Shown: positions 1-7,757, numbered from the stretch's first letter. The stretch is 33,989 nucleotides of DNA from Actinomycetota bacterium (GCA_003139545.1 PLJC01000037.1:1-33989); one strand, 5' to 3'. Numbers and translations: made by a program. The notes: a model not told the origin generated them from the letters alone.

Positions 1-647
1 ACGGCGCGGCGCGCGGCATCGCGGGTGCGATAGAAACGGGCGAAGAGCTCTTTCTGCTCGTCGGCCGGAATGCCGATTCCGCTGTCGCGAACCGACAGCA
101 GCACTCGGTCGTTCAGGCAGGCGACGCGGACGGCGATCGAGCCGCCCGCCGGAGTGAACTTGACCGCGTTCGACAACAGATTGTCGACGACTTCGCCCAA
201 CAGACGCCGGTCACCGAACACGGTCGCGGGCTCGGCCGCGAGCTCCATTGCGATCGAGCGCGACGCCGCGCTCGGCCGTACCGCGGCAATACACTCCCGC
301 GCGATCGCCGCCACGTCGACGTTCTCACGCTCGAGCCGCATCCCGTCCGACTCCACCTGCGCCATCAAGAGCAAGTCGGAGATCAACGACAGCAGGCGTT
401 CCGCGCTCCGGCGGATGACTCCCAAGAACTGCGCTTGTTGGTCGGTCAGCGGCCCCGCATCCGGCGCCTGGAGAAGCTCCAGATACCCCACGATCGATGT
501 CAGCGGCGTGCGTAGCTCGTGCGAAACGGTCGCGATCAGTTCGTCCTTCAGCTGATCGAGCTGCAGCAGCCGCTCGTTCTCGGCGAGCAGATCTGTCCTG
601 AGATCAGGCTCCTCGACCAGGGACAAGGGAAGCGGCACGGCGTTCAC
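1..647 (-). CDS. Sensor histidine kinase, 5' part only (runs off the left edge of the window)
   Basis: Translated on the minus strand from GTG at 645-647, the frame stays open to the window edge for about 215 codons. A short coiled coil (about residues 17-38) leads into an H-box, SHELRTPLTSIVGYLE, with the phospho-accepting His at residue 43. An N-box (DNLLSNAVKFTP) and a G1 box (DSGIGIP) of the HATPase domain follow. HisKA and the first half of HATPase_c are therefore present; the rest of the ATPase lies outside the window. No membrane segment or sensor domain precedes the H-box, so the visible part looks cytoplasmic. The GTG overlaps the TGA of the upstream response regulator (GTGA), implying translational coupling and a cognate pair. 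The signal sensed cannot be told. Confidence 0.9.
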   Translation of the reverse strand, partial: MNAVPLPLSLVEEPDLRTDLLAENERLLQLDQLKDELIATVSHELRTPLTSIVGYLELLQAPDAGPLTDQQAQFLGVIRRSAERLLSLISDLLLMAQVESDGMRLERENVDVAAIARECIAAVRPSAASRSIAMELAAEPATVFGDRRLLGEVVDNLLSNAVKFTPAGGSIAVRVACLNDRVLLSVRDSGIGIPADEQKELFARFYRTRDAARRA

Positions 648-1015
648 CGTGCAAACGCCTCCGGCGCGAGCGCGGCGACCCGGCTCACCAGCTCGTCGGC
701 GGTAAACGGCTTGCCCAAGACCGGGTCGGCGCCGCCGCCACCCGGCAGGGCGCCGTATCCCGAGATGAACAGAACCTTCAAGCCCGCGATGCGCTGCCTG
801 AGCGCATCCACGAGCGCAATCCCTCCCTCGGGCGGCATGACGATGTCCGCAACCACGAGCGCAAAGCGTTCCCCCGCGAGAGCCATCGCCTCGTCGCCGG
901 ACGCCGCCTCGACCACCCGGCAGCCGCGATCGCGCAGCACATCGCCGATCAGCCCACGCAACTCGTCGTTGTCGTCAGCCACAAGAATCGCCGCTACGTC
1001 GTTGGTGTTGTTCAT
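644..1015 (-). CDS. Single-domain response regulator (CheY-like receiver)
   Basis: This 123-residue protein is a stand-alone receiver domain. The acidic pair is D14-D15, the phospho-acceptor is D57 (VVADIVMPP), the conserved Ser is S85 (FISGY) and the conserved Lys is K102 (GKPF). No output domain follows, so it probably acts by protein-protein contact or in a phosphorelay, most likely with the histidine kinase whose GTG start overlaps its stop. An AGGAG ribosome-binding site lies about 9 nt upstream of the ATG. The FISGYG region resembles receivers attached to hybrid kinases. Its regulatory target is unknown. Confidence 0.9.
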   Translation of the reverse strand: MNNTNDVAAILVADDNDELRGLIGDVLRDRGCRVVEAASGDEAMALAGERFALVVADIVMPPEGGIALVDALRQRIAGLKVLFISGYGALPGGGGADPVLGKPFTADELVSRVAALAPEAFAR

Positions 1016-1150
1016 GCCGCAGTCTCCTCACCAGAGAATCGACTCGGGCCTGCGCGACCGATATACGACGTTCCGGCCCGGCGGTCACCCGATCGGGGCA
1101 GCCGACACTCCGGAGTCGCGCGGTCCGCCTCGAGGCGCATAGTTCACGGC

Positions 1151-2241
1151 GTGCAGACCGAGCCGCAGCAGGGCGGCGGGGCGCGATCGGACCGCGACAT
1201 CACCACGCTCGCCGCAAAGGCGACGGCAGCAGCTGTCGCCGTCATCGCGTTTGCCTTCGGCCTCTGGCAGGTGCGGAGCATCGTGATCCTGCTGGTGCTC
1301 GCACTGACCTTCGCGGCCGCGATCAGGCCTGGAGTCGAATGGCTCGAGCGGCGCCGCGTCCCGCAGTCGGCGGCGATCCTCTTCTTCTTCGTCACGATCA
1401 TCGGCACGGTCGTTCTCTTCTTCTGGGCCGCCGTCCCGCCGGCGCTGCACCAGATCGGCCATGCCCTGAACCAAAGCCACGCGAGCCAGACGACCGTCCC
1501 CGCGAAGGGCTTCAAGCACGACGTGCTCACCTGGATCAGCCGTCATCTGCACGAGCTGCCCACCGGCACGCAGCTGCTTCATCCGGTCACGACCTACGGA
1601 AAGAAGGCCACCGAGGCGGTCGTCGCGGTCTTCTTCACGCTCGCCGCGACCTGGTACTGGGTCTCAGAGCGCGACCGGATGATCGACCTGCTGTCGATGC
1701 TCACATCCAAGCCGAAACGGGAGAAGGCGCGCCGGACCTACCTGGCGATCGACCACCGCCTGGGCGCGTACACCCGGCTGCGATTCGTCATGGTGATTGC
1801 GGTCGGAGGGGTGCTCGCGGCGGGGTTCTACCTCGTGGGGCTGAACTACTGGCTGCTCGTCGGCGGCTTCGTCGGCCTCGTCGAGATCGTGCCGGTGATC
1901 GGGCCGTTGATCGGCGTCGTCCTCGTGCTCGCCATCGGTCTCCCACAGTCCGTCCATGTCGCGGTGCTGGCCCTCGTCGTGCTCGTCGGCGTGCGCGAGG
2001 TCCAGACCTCGTCATCAACCCGCACGTCATGGGGCATACGGTCGGCCTGTCGCCGCTCGTCACGCTCGTATCCGTCTCCGTGGTCGGGCTCCTGTTCGGA
2101 GGCCTCGCGGTCGTTCTCGCCATCCCGGTCACGTCCGCCGTGGCGACACTGATCGACGTCCTCGTGCTCGAGCACGAGCCGCCCCCGGAACGCGTGTTCA
2201 GGCGGGCGCTCCCATCTCTTCATGCAGAGCGTGCAGCTTGA
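1151..2241 (+). pseudogene. AI-2E family transporter (PF01594-type permease), interrupted by a one-base frameshift
   Basis: The first frame (GTG 1151 to about 2005) gives an N-terminal hydrophobic pair of helices, a central soluble segment, and the membrane helices of an AI-2E/PerM-type permease, up to LVGVREVQ. The rest of the family fold continues in another frame from about 2005 to the stop at 2241 (DLVINPHVMGHTVGLSPLV, then LLFGGLAVVLAIPV). The junction reads CAGACCTC where CAGGACCTC would keep the frame, so one G is missing near 2005/2006. Restored, the protein would be about 363 residues, normal for the family. Without repair the first frame ends at 2152 with about 50 unrelated residues. 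No slippery heptamer is visible, so this is either an inactivating mutation or a sequencing/assembly error. No Shine-Dalgarno precedes the GTG. The end overlaps the convergent HdeD-like gene by 44 nt. Confidence 0.8.
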
Positions 2242-2776
2242 ATCCGAGCACGATCATCGCAACGCCCCGGAATAGCGTCAGGGCGCCGACCCACGCGACG
2301 AGGAGCGTGATGCTGCGGTTCCAGTAACCCGCGGCCCAGAAGCCGAGGCCCACCTCGATCGCGCCCGACACGAGGCCGACCCACCGGCCGTGGAACGCGG
2401 ACCGCGCAGCGAGCGCGTTCACGATGTCGAACGATCCGGCGAGCACGAAGAAAAAGCTCGTCAACGCCGCAAGCGCGACGAATGTGTTCCCCGGGGTGAA
2501 GAGCGAGACGACGCCGAGCGCAATGAAGAGGGCGCCGACGATGGAGCGCATGATCCTCCAGCCCTTCGTCGAGGCCGCCGCGGCGGCGAACTCGAACATT
2601 CCGGCCGCGATCGCGATCCAGCCGAACAGGAAGCCGATCGCAAACACGGAGACGTAGTCGAACCGGAAGACGATCAGGGAGACAAAGAGCCACGAGACGC
2701 CGGAGAGGACAAACAGCCACCACCGTCCGGTGGCTTGCTCCGTCACCTCGCGCGGATGGAGCCAGAAGCTTGGCAT
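2198..2776 (-). CDS. HdeD-family (DUF308) integral membrane protein
   Basis: A 192-residue protein with about six hydrophobic helices arranged as repeated short hairpins, for example WWLFVLSGVSWLFVSLIVF, VFAIGFLFGWIAIAAGMFEF and LVAWVGALTLFRGVAMIVLG. This length and pattern match the DUF308/HdeD family, named after the E. coli acid-resistance membrane protein; the molecular function in actinobacteria is not established. A strong AGGAGGT lies about 6 nt before the ATG, supporting this start. It is transcribed toward the AI-2E-like gene, with overlapping 3' ends. Confidence 0.85.
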   Translation of the reverse strand: MPSFWLHPREVTEQATGRWWLFVLSGVSWLFVSLIVFRFDYVSVFAIGFLFGWIAIAAGMFEFAAAAASTKGWRIMRSIVGALFIALGVVSLFTPGNTFVALAALTSFFFVLAGSFDIVNALAARSAFHGRWVGLVSGAIEVGLGFWAAGYWNRSITLLVAWVGALTLFRGVAMIVLGFKLHALHEEMGAPA

Positions 2777-2849
2777 GGAACGACCTCCTGGGTAGCTCCG
2801 GCGATTCTCTCCGGTCGCACGCCCGCTGTCGAGCGGTGCGGCCCGCCGT

Positions 2850-3152
2850 TCAGCGGGTGGCGCAGAGCAAGCGCAGCCGCGTCAGCCCGGAAGCAGGCCG
2901 CGGCCTGTGATCGGCGACGAGGAGCGCCCCGCGCAGAGCGACGAGCTCGCGCTCGCTCGGGAGCAGCTGCATGCGCACGCCGGCGAGCCGGAGCGCGGAG
3001 ATCTCTTCGGCGATCGAGGTTGCCGCGGACGAGCCGATGCCTTCCAGCGCCACCAGGAGCCGGCTGATCTCGTCCTGTGTGAGGGGAACCGTGTTGCGGG
3101 CGATCGTGACCTCGACGCGCGGCGCAGCCGACGCGGACGCCGACGTCATCAT
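2850..3152 (-). CDS. Hypothetical protein (100 aa)
   Basis: I do not recognise this protein. It is soluble, mostly helical in appearance, and lacks Cys and membrane segments. The central part (TQDEISRLLVALEGIGSSAA) looks like an amphipathic helix; the C terminus is basic. It begins with two Met codons; the first ATG overlaps the TGA of the upstream 49-residue gene (ATGATG arrangement, 4 nt shared), which argues that both are real and translationally coupled. The context is a cold-shock gene upstream and a stress-type membrane protein downstream, so a general stress role is possible but unproven. Confidence 0.55.
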   Translation of the reverse strand: MMTSASASAAPRVEVTIARNTVPLTQDEISRLLVALEGIGSSAATSIAEEISALRLAGVRMQLLPSERELVALRGALLVADHRPRPASGLTRLRLLCATR

Positions 3153-3298
3153 GCGCCGACCTGCGGATCGTTCAGGTTCGGGCGCGTATCCGTCTCGATC
3201 GTCGTGCCGTCGGTCGGATTGTCGCGCTGCGACTCCTTGCGAGCCTTCTTCCGCTCGCGCTTTTCCTTCACTGCCAGCTCACGTGCTCGCTTCGCCAT
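3149..3298 (-). CDS. Small highly charged protein (49 aa)
   Basis: The frame encodes MAKRARELAVKEKRERKKA followed by an acidic, Thr/Asp-rich tail ending NLNDPQVGA. The N-terminal half is strongly basic and helix-prone, as in nucleic-acid-binding peptides, and the tail looks disordered. An AGGAG motif lies 10 nt before this ATG. An in-frame ATG at 3322 would add eight residues and has GAGGAGG only 3 nt upstream, so the start is ambiguous. The stop overlaps the start of the next gene. It lies downstream of the cold-shock gene and its terminator, so it may be reached by read-through or have its own promoter. Function unknown. Confidence 0.6.
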   Translation of the reverse strand: MAKRARELAVKEKRERKKARKESQRDNPTDGTTIETDTRPNLNDPQVGA

Positions 3299-3349
3299 CG
3301 TTTCGGGTCTCCTGGAAGCCATGCGCCTCCTCAGTCGCAGAATGGAAAG

Positions 3350-3377
3350 AGCTGCGGGGCCGCGCGGCCCCGCAGCT
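3350..3377 (-). terminator. Probable terminator of the cold-shock gene
   Basis: A perfect 12-bp inverted repeat, AGCTGCGGGGCC / GGCCCCGCAGCT, with a GCGC loop, starts about 10 nt after the csp stop codon. On the minus strand it is followed by CTCTTTCC, a weak U tract, so termination may be incomplete. Confidence 0.75.
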
Positions 3378-3387
3378 CGAATCGGTG

Positions 3388-3597
3388 CTAGCCGGCGACG
3401 AGCTCGACGCTCTTCGCCTCGGGGCCCTTCGCGCCCTCGGCGGCCTCGAACTGCACCTTCGCGTTCTCAGCGAGAGACTTGTAGCCCTCGCCGACGATCG
3501 CGCTGTGGTGAACGAACAAGTCCTTACCGCCTTCATCGGGGGTGATGAATCCGTACCCCTTGTCGGCGTTGAACCACTTGACGGTTCCGGTTGCCAT
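3388..3597 (-). CDS. Cold-shock protein (CspA family)
   Basis: A 69-residue single cold-shock domain of standard length. RNP1 is KGYGFITP (residues 13-20) and RNP2 is DLFVHHSAI (residues 26-34); the protein starts [17 protein letters not shown], typical of CspA-type RNA chaperones that melt secondary structure in mRNA at low temperature. The frame could extend upstream, but GGAGGAGGTG just before this ATG and the family length fix the start at 3597. The gene follows a structured leader and is followed by a 12-bp terminator hairpin, so it is probably expressed as a short transcript. Confidence 0.95.
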   Translation of the reverse strand: MATGTVKWFNADKGYGFITPDEGGKDLFVHHSAIVGEGYKSLAENAKVQFEAAEGAKGPEAKSVELVAG

Positions 3598-3704
3598 AGA
3601 AAAAACACCTCCTCCACTGCTCAGGAACGGGCAGGGAAGGCGCGTCGTGCGCATCCGGTACTCGCTCAGTAGTACCCAACAGGGTACCAGGCTTATGGCC
3701 TGGT
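3598..3704 (-). promoter_or_regulatory. Structured leader of the cold-shock gene with mutually exclusive hairpins
   Basis: In transcript orientation three segments compete: GTACCC (3687-3682), GGGTAC(T) (3677-3671) and AGTACC (3662-3657). The first two form a 6-bp hairpin with a TGTT loop; the last two form a 6-bp hairpin (GGTACT/AGTACC) with an 8-nt loop. Upstream, ACCAGGC/GCCTGGT forms a separate 7-bp hairpin right after the preceding stop codon. The leader ends in GGAGGAGGTG, and a pyrimidine stretch CCTTCCC further up could pair with it. The pattern suggests a temperature-responsive switch as in cspA mRNAs of other bacteria; that is inference from pairing by eye. Confidence 0.5.
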
Positions 3705-3851
3705 TCAGTATCGGCGCCGGCGGTCGCCCGACCCATAGATCTGCCGGCCGCAGCGCGGGCACGAAGTCGAAGCGGGAAACAGCCGCAAACGCTTGCTGCA
3801 GTGCGGGCAACTCCAGCGGCGCGTATACCGCTGTCTGAAGGCAGAGAACAC
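3705..3851 (-). CDS. Small zinc-ribbon protein (48 aa)
   Basis: Reading the minus strand from GTG at 3849-3851 gives a 48-residue protein with two cysteine knuckles, CPHC (residues 15-18) and CPRC (31-34), 12 residues apart, flanked by basic segments (RQRYTRRW at the start, SGDRRRRY at the end). This is the layout of a treble-clef or rubredoxin-like zinc ribbon. The start lies one nucleotide after the stop of the membrane protein upstream, suggesting cotranscription; an in-frame TGA just upstream limits the start to this GTG. The Shine-Dalgarno is weak (TGGGGC). The partner is unknown. Confidence 0.6.
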   Translation of the reverse strand: MFSAFRQRYTRRWSCPHCSKRLRLFPASTSCPRCGRQIYGSGDRRRRY

Positions 3852-3852
3852 G

Positions 3853-4791
3853 CTAGAGCCCCAGGATCACGGGACGCCGGCGTGCGAGCGAGACGGCGGC
3901 ACCGCAGAGCCCGGCGGCGGTCGCGCTCGTGATCAGCAACAGCGCGGACGCGAGCGAGAAGTTGATCGCGACGTCCTTGCCGACTCCGAGTGCGAAGAGA
4001 ATGCCGGCCGTGGCGCCCGCGTTGACGACGGCGCCCCCGGCGGTGATCGGGATCACGCCCGCGGCGGCGCTGAGACAGAGGACGCAGAGGGCGATCGTCG
4101 GAGAGAACTTGAAGCCGAGCGCGCTCAGGAGCAGCGCGCTCCCGACGGCGCGGGTCGTCCAGCAGAGAAACAGGTAGATGCCTGCGATGGCGGCACTGCG
4201 CCGGCCTTCGCGCGTTCTGTGCGCCGCGACATGCTCGGAGACCGTGCGCAGCCGGCGACTACGCCGGAGCAGCGGCAGACGCACGAGCCATGCGCTGCCG
4301 ATGAGCAATCCGGTGCAGCCCAGGCCGAAGAAGACGACGATGAGCAGCGGCCCACGGAAGCTCGCCGAGCTCGTCACGGTCGCAGAGACCGAGAGCGGCA
4401 GCATGGCGACGGCGTCGACCATCCCGAGCGAGATGATCGAGAGCGCGATCGCCTCGAGCCCGATCCGGACTCCGCGAAGCTTGCGCAGCGTGCCGATCTT
4501 GATCAGGTAGTCGAGGCGGAAGGGCAGCACAGCTCCGCTGGCGGCCGCGGCGCCGACCGATGCGAGGCAGCGAGCCTGATCGGGTTGCTGCTCGCAGGGG
4601 AACAGGCGATGCCAGCCGCGCGCCCGGAGGATGAAGCTCGCGAAGTAGCAGACCGCGGCAAAGACGACGTACACGGCGCTCGCATGCGCGAGCGGCCAGC
4701 TCGAGCCGGTCAGCCGCTGCCCGACGAGGACGCAGGCCGTCACCGTCACGGCTGCGAACACCGTTCCGGTCAGCCATCGCCGTCTGGACAC
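3853..4791 (-). CDS. Lysylphosphatidylglycerol synthase-type membrane protein (UPF0104/AglD-like)
   Basis: A 312-residue polytopic protein with about eight hydrophobic helices. The segment LPFRLDYLIKIGTLRKLRG and the C-terminal hairpin AAAGVIPITAGGAVVNAGAT match the flippase-like LPG_synthase_TM family. Such domains occur alone or fused to MprF synthetase domains; here only the membrane part is present, so lipid transport rather than lysyl transfer is more likely, but the substrate is unknown. AAAGGAGCAGG lies directly before the GTG start. The small zinc-ribbon gene follows within 1 nt. Confidence 0.8.
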   Translation of the reverse strand: MSRRRWLTGTVFAAVTVTACVLVGQRLTGSSWPLAHASAVYVVFAAVCYFASFILRARGWHRLFPCEQQPDQARCLASVGAAAASGAVLPFRLDYLIKIGTLRKLRGVRIGLEAIALSIISLGMVDAVAMLPLSVSATVTSSASFRGPLLIVVFFGLGCTGLLIGSAWLVRLPLLRRSRRLRTVSEHVAAHRTREGRRSAAIAGIYLFLCWTTRAVGSALLLSALGFKFSPTIALCVLCLSAAAGVIPITAGGAVVNAGATAGILFALGVGKDVAINFSLASALLLITSATAAGLCGAAVSLARRRPVILGL

Positions 4792-4991
4792 CCTGCTCCT
4801 TTCAACCGCGGTACCTGCGGGAGTCGCAAAGGAGATGCCAGAGCCTCGGCGGCTTGAGCCCTCATGGTAGCGCCGATCGGCTTAGGCCGTTCGTATGCGA
4901 CAATGTTGGGGCGCGCGAAGGTTTTTGCGCGGTCGGCGACGAGGCAGCCCATCCTCTTCGACTGCCAGAGCTGCAGAGAGGAGCAGGGCGT

Positions 4992-5648
4992 ATGGAGATC
5001 ACAGCTGATGCGCCACGAGTTCGGCCGAAGCTGCGCGGTGTCCTGCACGCGGTGGCCTTCGTCGTCGCAGTGGTCGTCGGCGCGGTCTTCGTCAGCGCCA
5101 CCGATGGACGACGCCTCGTGGCGGCGGCGGTGTTCGCCGCCTCCGCAGCGATAATGCTCGGCGCGAGCGCGCTCTACCACCGCGTCACCTGGAGCCCGCG
5201 CGCGCGTCCGGTCATGCGGCGCGTCGACCACGCCGGCATCTACATCCTCATCGCGGGGACGTACACGCCGGTCGGGTTGCTGAGCCTGCACGGAAGCATC
5301 CAGCGCACCGTGCTCGGCGTCGTGTGGGCGGGCGCAGCGGCAGCGATCGTCACGAAGATCTTTTGGGTCGGCTCCCCGAAGTGGCTCTCGGCGGTCTTCG
5401 GGATCACGCTCGGTTGGATCGGCATTGCGGCGATGCCACAGCTCGCACATAGCGCGGGGATCGCCGCTGTCGCACTGCTCGCAGCAGGAGGCGTCGCGTA
5501 CACGCTTGGCGCAATCGTCTACGCGCGCCGCAAGCCCGATCCCATTCCGGCGGTCTTCGGCTACCACGAGGTCTTCCATGCGCTGACCCTTGTCGCGCTG
5601 GTCTGTCAGTACGTCGCCATTGCACTCTTCGTCGTGAAGGTGGGCTGA
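4992..5648 (+). CDS. Hemolysin III / PAQR-type membrane protein
   Basis: A 218-residue seven-helix protein of the HlyIII/YqfA family. Conserved metal-site motifs are visible: SALYHRVTW in helix 2, DHAGIYILIAGTYTP in helix 3 and GYHEVFHALTL (HxxxH) in the last helix, giving the three histidines that bind zinc in PAQR proteins. The name hemolysin is historical; the physiological role in most bacteria is unclear. GAGAGGAGCAGG just upstream of ATG 4992 sets the start. The cold-shock-like gene begins 2 nt after its stop. Confidence 0.88.
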   Translation: MEITADAPRVRPKLRGVLHAVAFVVAVVVGAVFVSATDGRRLVAAAVFAASAAIMLGASALYHRVTWSPRARPVMRRVDHAGIYILIAGTYTPVGLLSLHGSIQRTVLGVVWAGAAAAIVTKIFWVGSPKWLSAVFGITLGWIGIAAMPQLAHSAGIAAVALLAAGGVAYTLGAIVYARRKPDPIPAVFGYHEVFHALTLVALVCQYVAIALFVVKVG

Positions 5649-5650
5649 AC

Positions 5651-5914
5651 ATGGAAGGCTCGATGCTCTGGTTCAACGTCGACAAGGGCTACGGTTACAT
5701 CCAGTCCGACGCCGACGAGCGGTTGTACGTCGATAGCACCGGCTTCCTCCCCGGGCACGAGCCACCGCCGCGCTGCAAGGGTGCGGCGGTCACCTTCGAG
5801 CGGCAGGCACAGGCGGGCGAGGGCGAAGCGCATGCGATCGGCGTCGCCTTCATAGTGCAGGGCGACTCCAGGCGAGCCCGCCTCCGCCACTCGCGCGGGG
5901 GTAGCTCGCTCTAA
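5651..5914 (+). CDS. Divergent cold-shock-domain-like protein
   Basis: The N terminus SMLWFNVDKGYGYIQSD is a recognisable cold-shock RNP1 region, but RNP2 is replaced by RLYVDSTGFLP, without the usual V-F-V-H. The domain is followed by a basic tail (SRRARLRHSRGG) ending at residue 87. It may retain single-stranded nucleic-acid binding with altered specificity. The start is 2 nt after the stop of the hemolysin-III gene. The stop codon is followed in the same frame by a remnant of an unrelated gene, so the natural C terminus may have been changed by a rearrangement. Confidence 0.7.
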   Translation: MEGSMLWFNVDKGYGYIQSDADERLYVDSTGFLPGHEPPPRCKGAAVTFERQAQAGEGEAHAIGVAFIVQGDSRRARLRHSRGGSSL

Positions 5915-6286
5915 CCGGCCGTCGCATTCGGCGGAACGGTCGGCGCCGGCAACGTGGACAACAGCATCGGCGTCCCCTCGTGCCATTTCGCCGTGAAGCA
6001 CTCGAACCTCGGCGTCAGCGGCGAAGCCGTCGTCTTCATCACTCCGGGCCAGACCGCGGCGACGTTCAAGCTCGCGAAGAAGGAAGTCCCCGGCGCGGTC
6101 ACTGTCTCCGGGATCGGCAACAGCGCTTTCTACACCGCGAATACCGGGTCGATCGAGATGCTGAAGGGCAACACGGTCGCAAGCGCGCAAGGCGTCTTCC
6201 TCGACGCGAACGCGCACCCGATTACGTCCGCCAAGATGAAGGCCGACGTCATCGTGCTGGCGAAGGCCGTCGCGAAGCACCTCTAG
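5915..6286 (+). pseudogene. C-terminal remnant of a secreted/lipoprotein-like gene (5'-truncated)
   Basis: From 5915 the frame reads PAVAFGGTVGAGNVDNSIG, then a small alpha/beta domain with GNSAFYTANTGSIEMLKGN and a C-terminal helix ending LAKAVAKHL. It resembles the second part of DUF3558-like actinobacterial lipoproteins, where a signal peptide and a Cys-containing segment normally precede the FGG motif. Here those are missing: the frame is continuous with the TAA of the upstream gene at 5912-5914, and the only start is an internal GTG at 5954 with no ribosome-binding site, inside the domain. A 110-residue product from 5954 is possible but would lack an export signal. I treat it as a broken gene. 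Confidence 0.55.
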
Positions 6287-6290
6287 CGCC

Positions 6291-6334
6291 GCCTCGCAGG
6301 AAGTCTGGCCGCCACGGCGAACCCACCGCGAGGC
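6291..6334 (+). promoter_or_regulatory. Inverted repeat abutting the first amt start codon
   Basis: GCCTCGC (6291-6297) and GCGAGGC (6328-6334) form a perfect 7-bp stem ending one base before the ATG at 6336, with an inner GCCG-CCA-CGGC hairpin. The only purine-rich start-proximal sequence (GAGG) lies in the stem, so translation could be modulated by this structure. It does not resemble the leader of the second amt gene. Confidence 0.35.
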
Positions 6335-6335
6335 C

Positions 6336-7544
6336 ATGTTCAACGGCGCGAACACTGGGTTCATGCTGCTCGCCGCCAGCCTGGTGATGTTGATGACTCC
6401 CGGGCTCGCGTTCTTCTACGGCGGGCTCGTCGGCCGCTCGAACACGCTGACGATCATGATCCAGAGCTTCGCCTCGATGGGGATCACAACGATCCTGTGG
6501 TGGGCGATCGGCTACTCGTTGTGCTTCCACGGCGGCTCGAACGGGATCTACGGCGACTTCCATCTCGCGTTCCTGCGCCACGTCGGTGTGAACACGATCT
6601 ACAAGCCGTCCGGCATCCCACTCACCGTGCTGATCGCGTATCAGATGATGTTCGCGATCATCACGCCCGCGCTCATCACCGGCGCGTTCACGAACCGGGT
6701 GACCTTCAAGGCGTACCTGCTGTTCCTCGTCGTCTGGCAGATCGCCGTCTACTACCCGTTCGTGCACATGTTCTGGGGCAACGGCCTGCTCGCGCACTGG
6801 GGCGCGCGCGACTTCGCCGGCGGCATCGTCGTGCACGCCAGCGCCGGCTGGGCCGCACTCGCGTCCGTGATCTACGTCGGCAAGCGCAAGTTCTCCGACG
6901 CGCCGCACAACATCCCCTTCATCGCGCTCGGCACCGGCCTGCTCTGGTTCGGCTGGTACGGCTTCAACGCCGGCAGCGAGCTCAAGGTCGACGACATCAC
7001 CGCGACCGCGTTCCTCAACACCGACATCGCCGCCTCGTTCGCCGCCATCACGTGGCTGTTCGTCGAATGGTGGTACTCGAAGAAGCCGCACTTCGTCGGC
7101 CTGCTCACCGGCGCGGTGGCGGGCCTTGCGACGATCACGCCGGCGGCAGGCTACGTGCCGATCTACGCCTCGGTCGTGATCGGAATCGCAGCCGGAGTCG
7201 TCTGTTACTACATGATCCAGCTCAAGAACCGGATGCACTGGGACGACGCGCTCGACGTGTGGGGCGTGCACGGGATGGGCGGGCTGCTCGGCATCGTCCT
7301 GCTCGGCGTCTTCGCGGGGACCGCGATCAATCCCGCCGGCGCGCAGGGCCTCGTGCACGGATCGGCCACCTTCTTCCTCAAGCAGCTCGCTGCGGGAGCC
7401 GGGTGCTCGGCCTACGCGTTCCTCTTCACCTACGCGATGCTGCGCGTGATCGACTTCATCACCCCGGTCCGCGTGGGCGCGGAGGCCGAGGAAGGGCTCG
7501 ACGCCTCGATGCACGGCGAGTCCGCGTACGCGCTCGGCGTCTGA
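6336..7544 (+). CDS. amt: Ammonium transporter (Amt/MEP/Rh family)
   Basis: A 402-residue protein with eleven membrane helices of the Amt family, which conducts NH4+/NH3 across the cytoplasmic membrane. The N-terminal signature MLMTPGLAFFYGGLVGRSN, the first pore histidine in GIVVHASAGWAAL and the second in VWGVHGMGGLLG are present, as is GLLWFGWYGFNAGS. No glnK gene follows; instead the gene converges on a small membrane protein. The ATG at 6336 places the first helix normally; no good Shine-Dalgarno is visible. It is a paralogue of the amt at 8363-9709 but diverged, so the two may differ in affinity or in regulation. Confidence 0.95.
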   Translation: MFNGANTGFMLLAASLVMLMTPGLAFFYGGLVGRSNTLTIMIQSFASMGITTILWWAIGYSLCFHGGSNGIYGDFHLAFLRHVGVNTIYKPSGIPLTVLIAYQMMFAIITPALITGAFTNRVTFKAYLLFLVVWQIAVYYPFVHMFWGNGLLAHWGARDFAGGIVVHASAGWAALASVIYVGKRKFSDAPHNIPFIALGTGLLWFGWYGFNAGSELKVDDITATAFLNTDIAASFAAITWLFVEWWYSKKPHFVGLLTGAVAGLATITPAAGYVPIYASVVIGIAAGVVCYYMIQLKNRMHWDDALDVWGVHGMGGLLGIVLLGVFAGTAINPAGAQGLVHGSATFFLKQLAAGAGCSAYAFLFTYAMLRVIDFITPVRVGAEAEEGLDASMHGESAYALGV

Positions 7545-7545
7545 A

Positions 7546-7755
7546 CTACGGCGAGGTACACACGACGTGCGTCTCGCCGCCCGTGAACCCGGCACGAACG
7601 ACGGTCTTGCAACCGGCGGGCGGCGCTTGATGGCCGCGCTCGCTCATGACGACGGCGACGGGAGCGAGCGCCACCACCAGCGCAGCGACGGCGCCGATGA
7701 ACCAGATATCACGGCGCCTGACGCGCCGCCGGAGGCGCTCGCTCTCTGCAGGCAT
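7546..7755 (-). CDS. Small single-pass membrane protein (69 aa)
   Basis: A basic N terminus (SERLRRRVRRRD) is followed by one membrane helix, IWFIGAVAALVVALAPVAVV (about residues 17-36), and a short C-terminal tail with two cysteines (GCKTVV and VVCTSP) expected outside the membrane. It begins 2 nt after the stop of the universal stress gene, so it is probably the last gene of an amt-usp-tm transcript. No known family is recognised. Confidence 0.6.
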   Translation of the reverse strand: MPAESERLRRRVRRRDIWFIGAVAALVVALAPVAVVMSERGHQAPPAGCKTVVRAGFTGGETHVVCTSP

Positions 7756-7757
7756 CG

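Noticed and set aside
3598..3810. 140-residue version of the cold-shock protein
   Set aside because: The N-terminal extension has no family counterpart and overlaps the zinc-ribbon gene; a strong Shine-Dalgarno precedes the 69-residue start.
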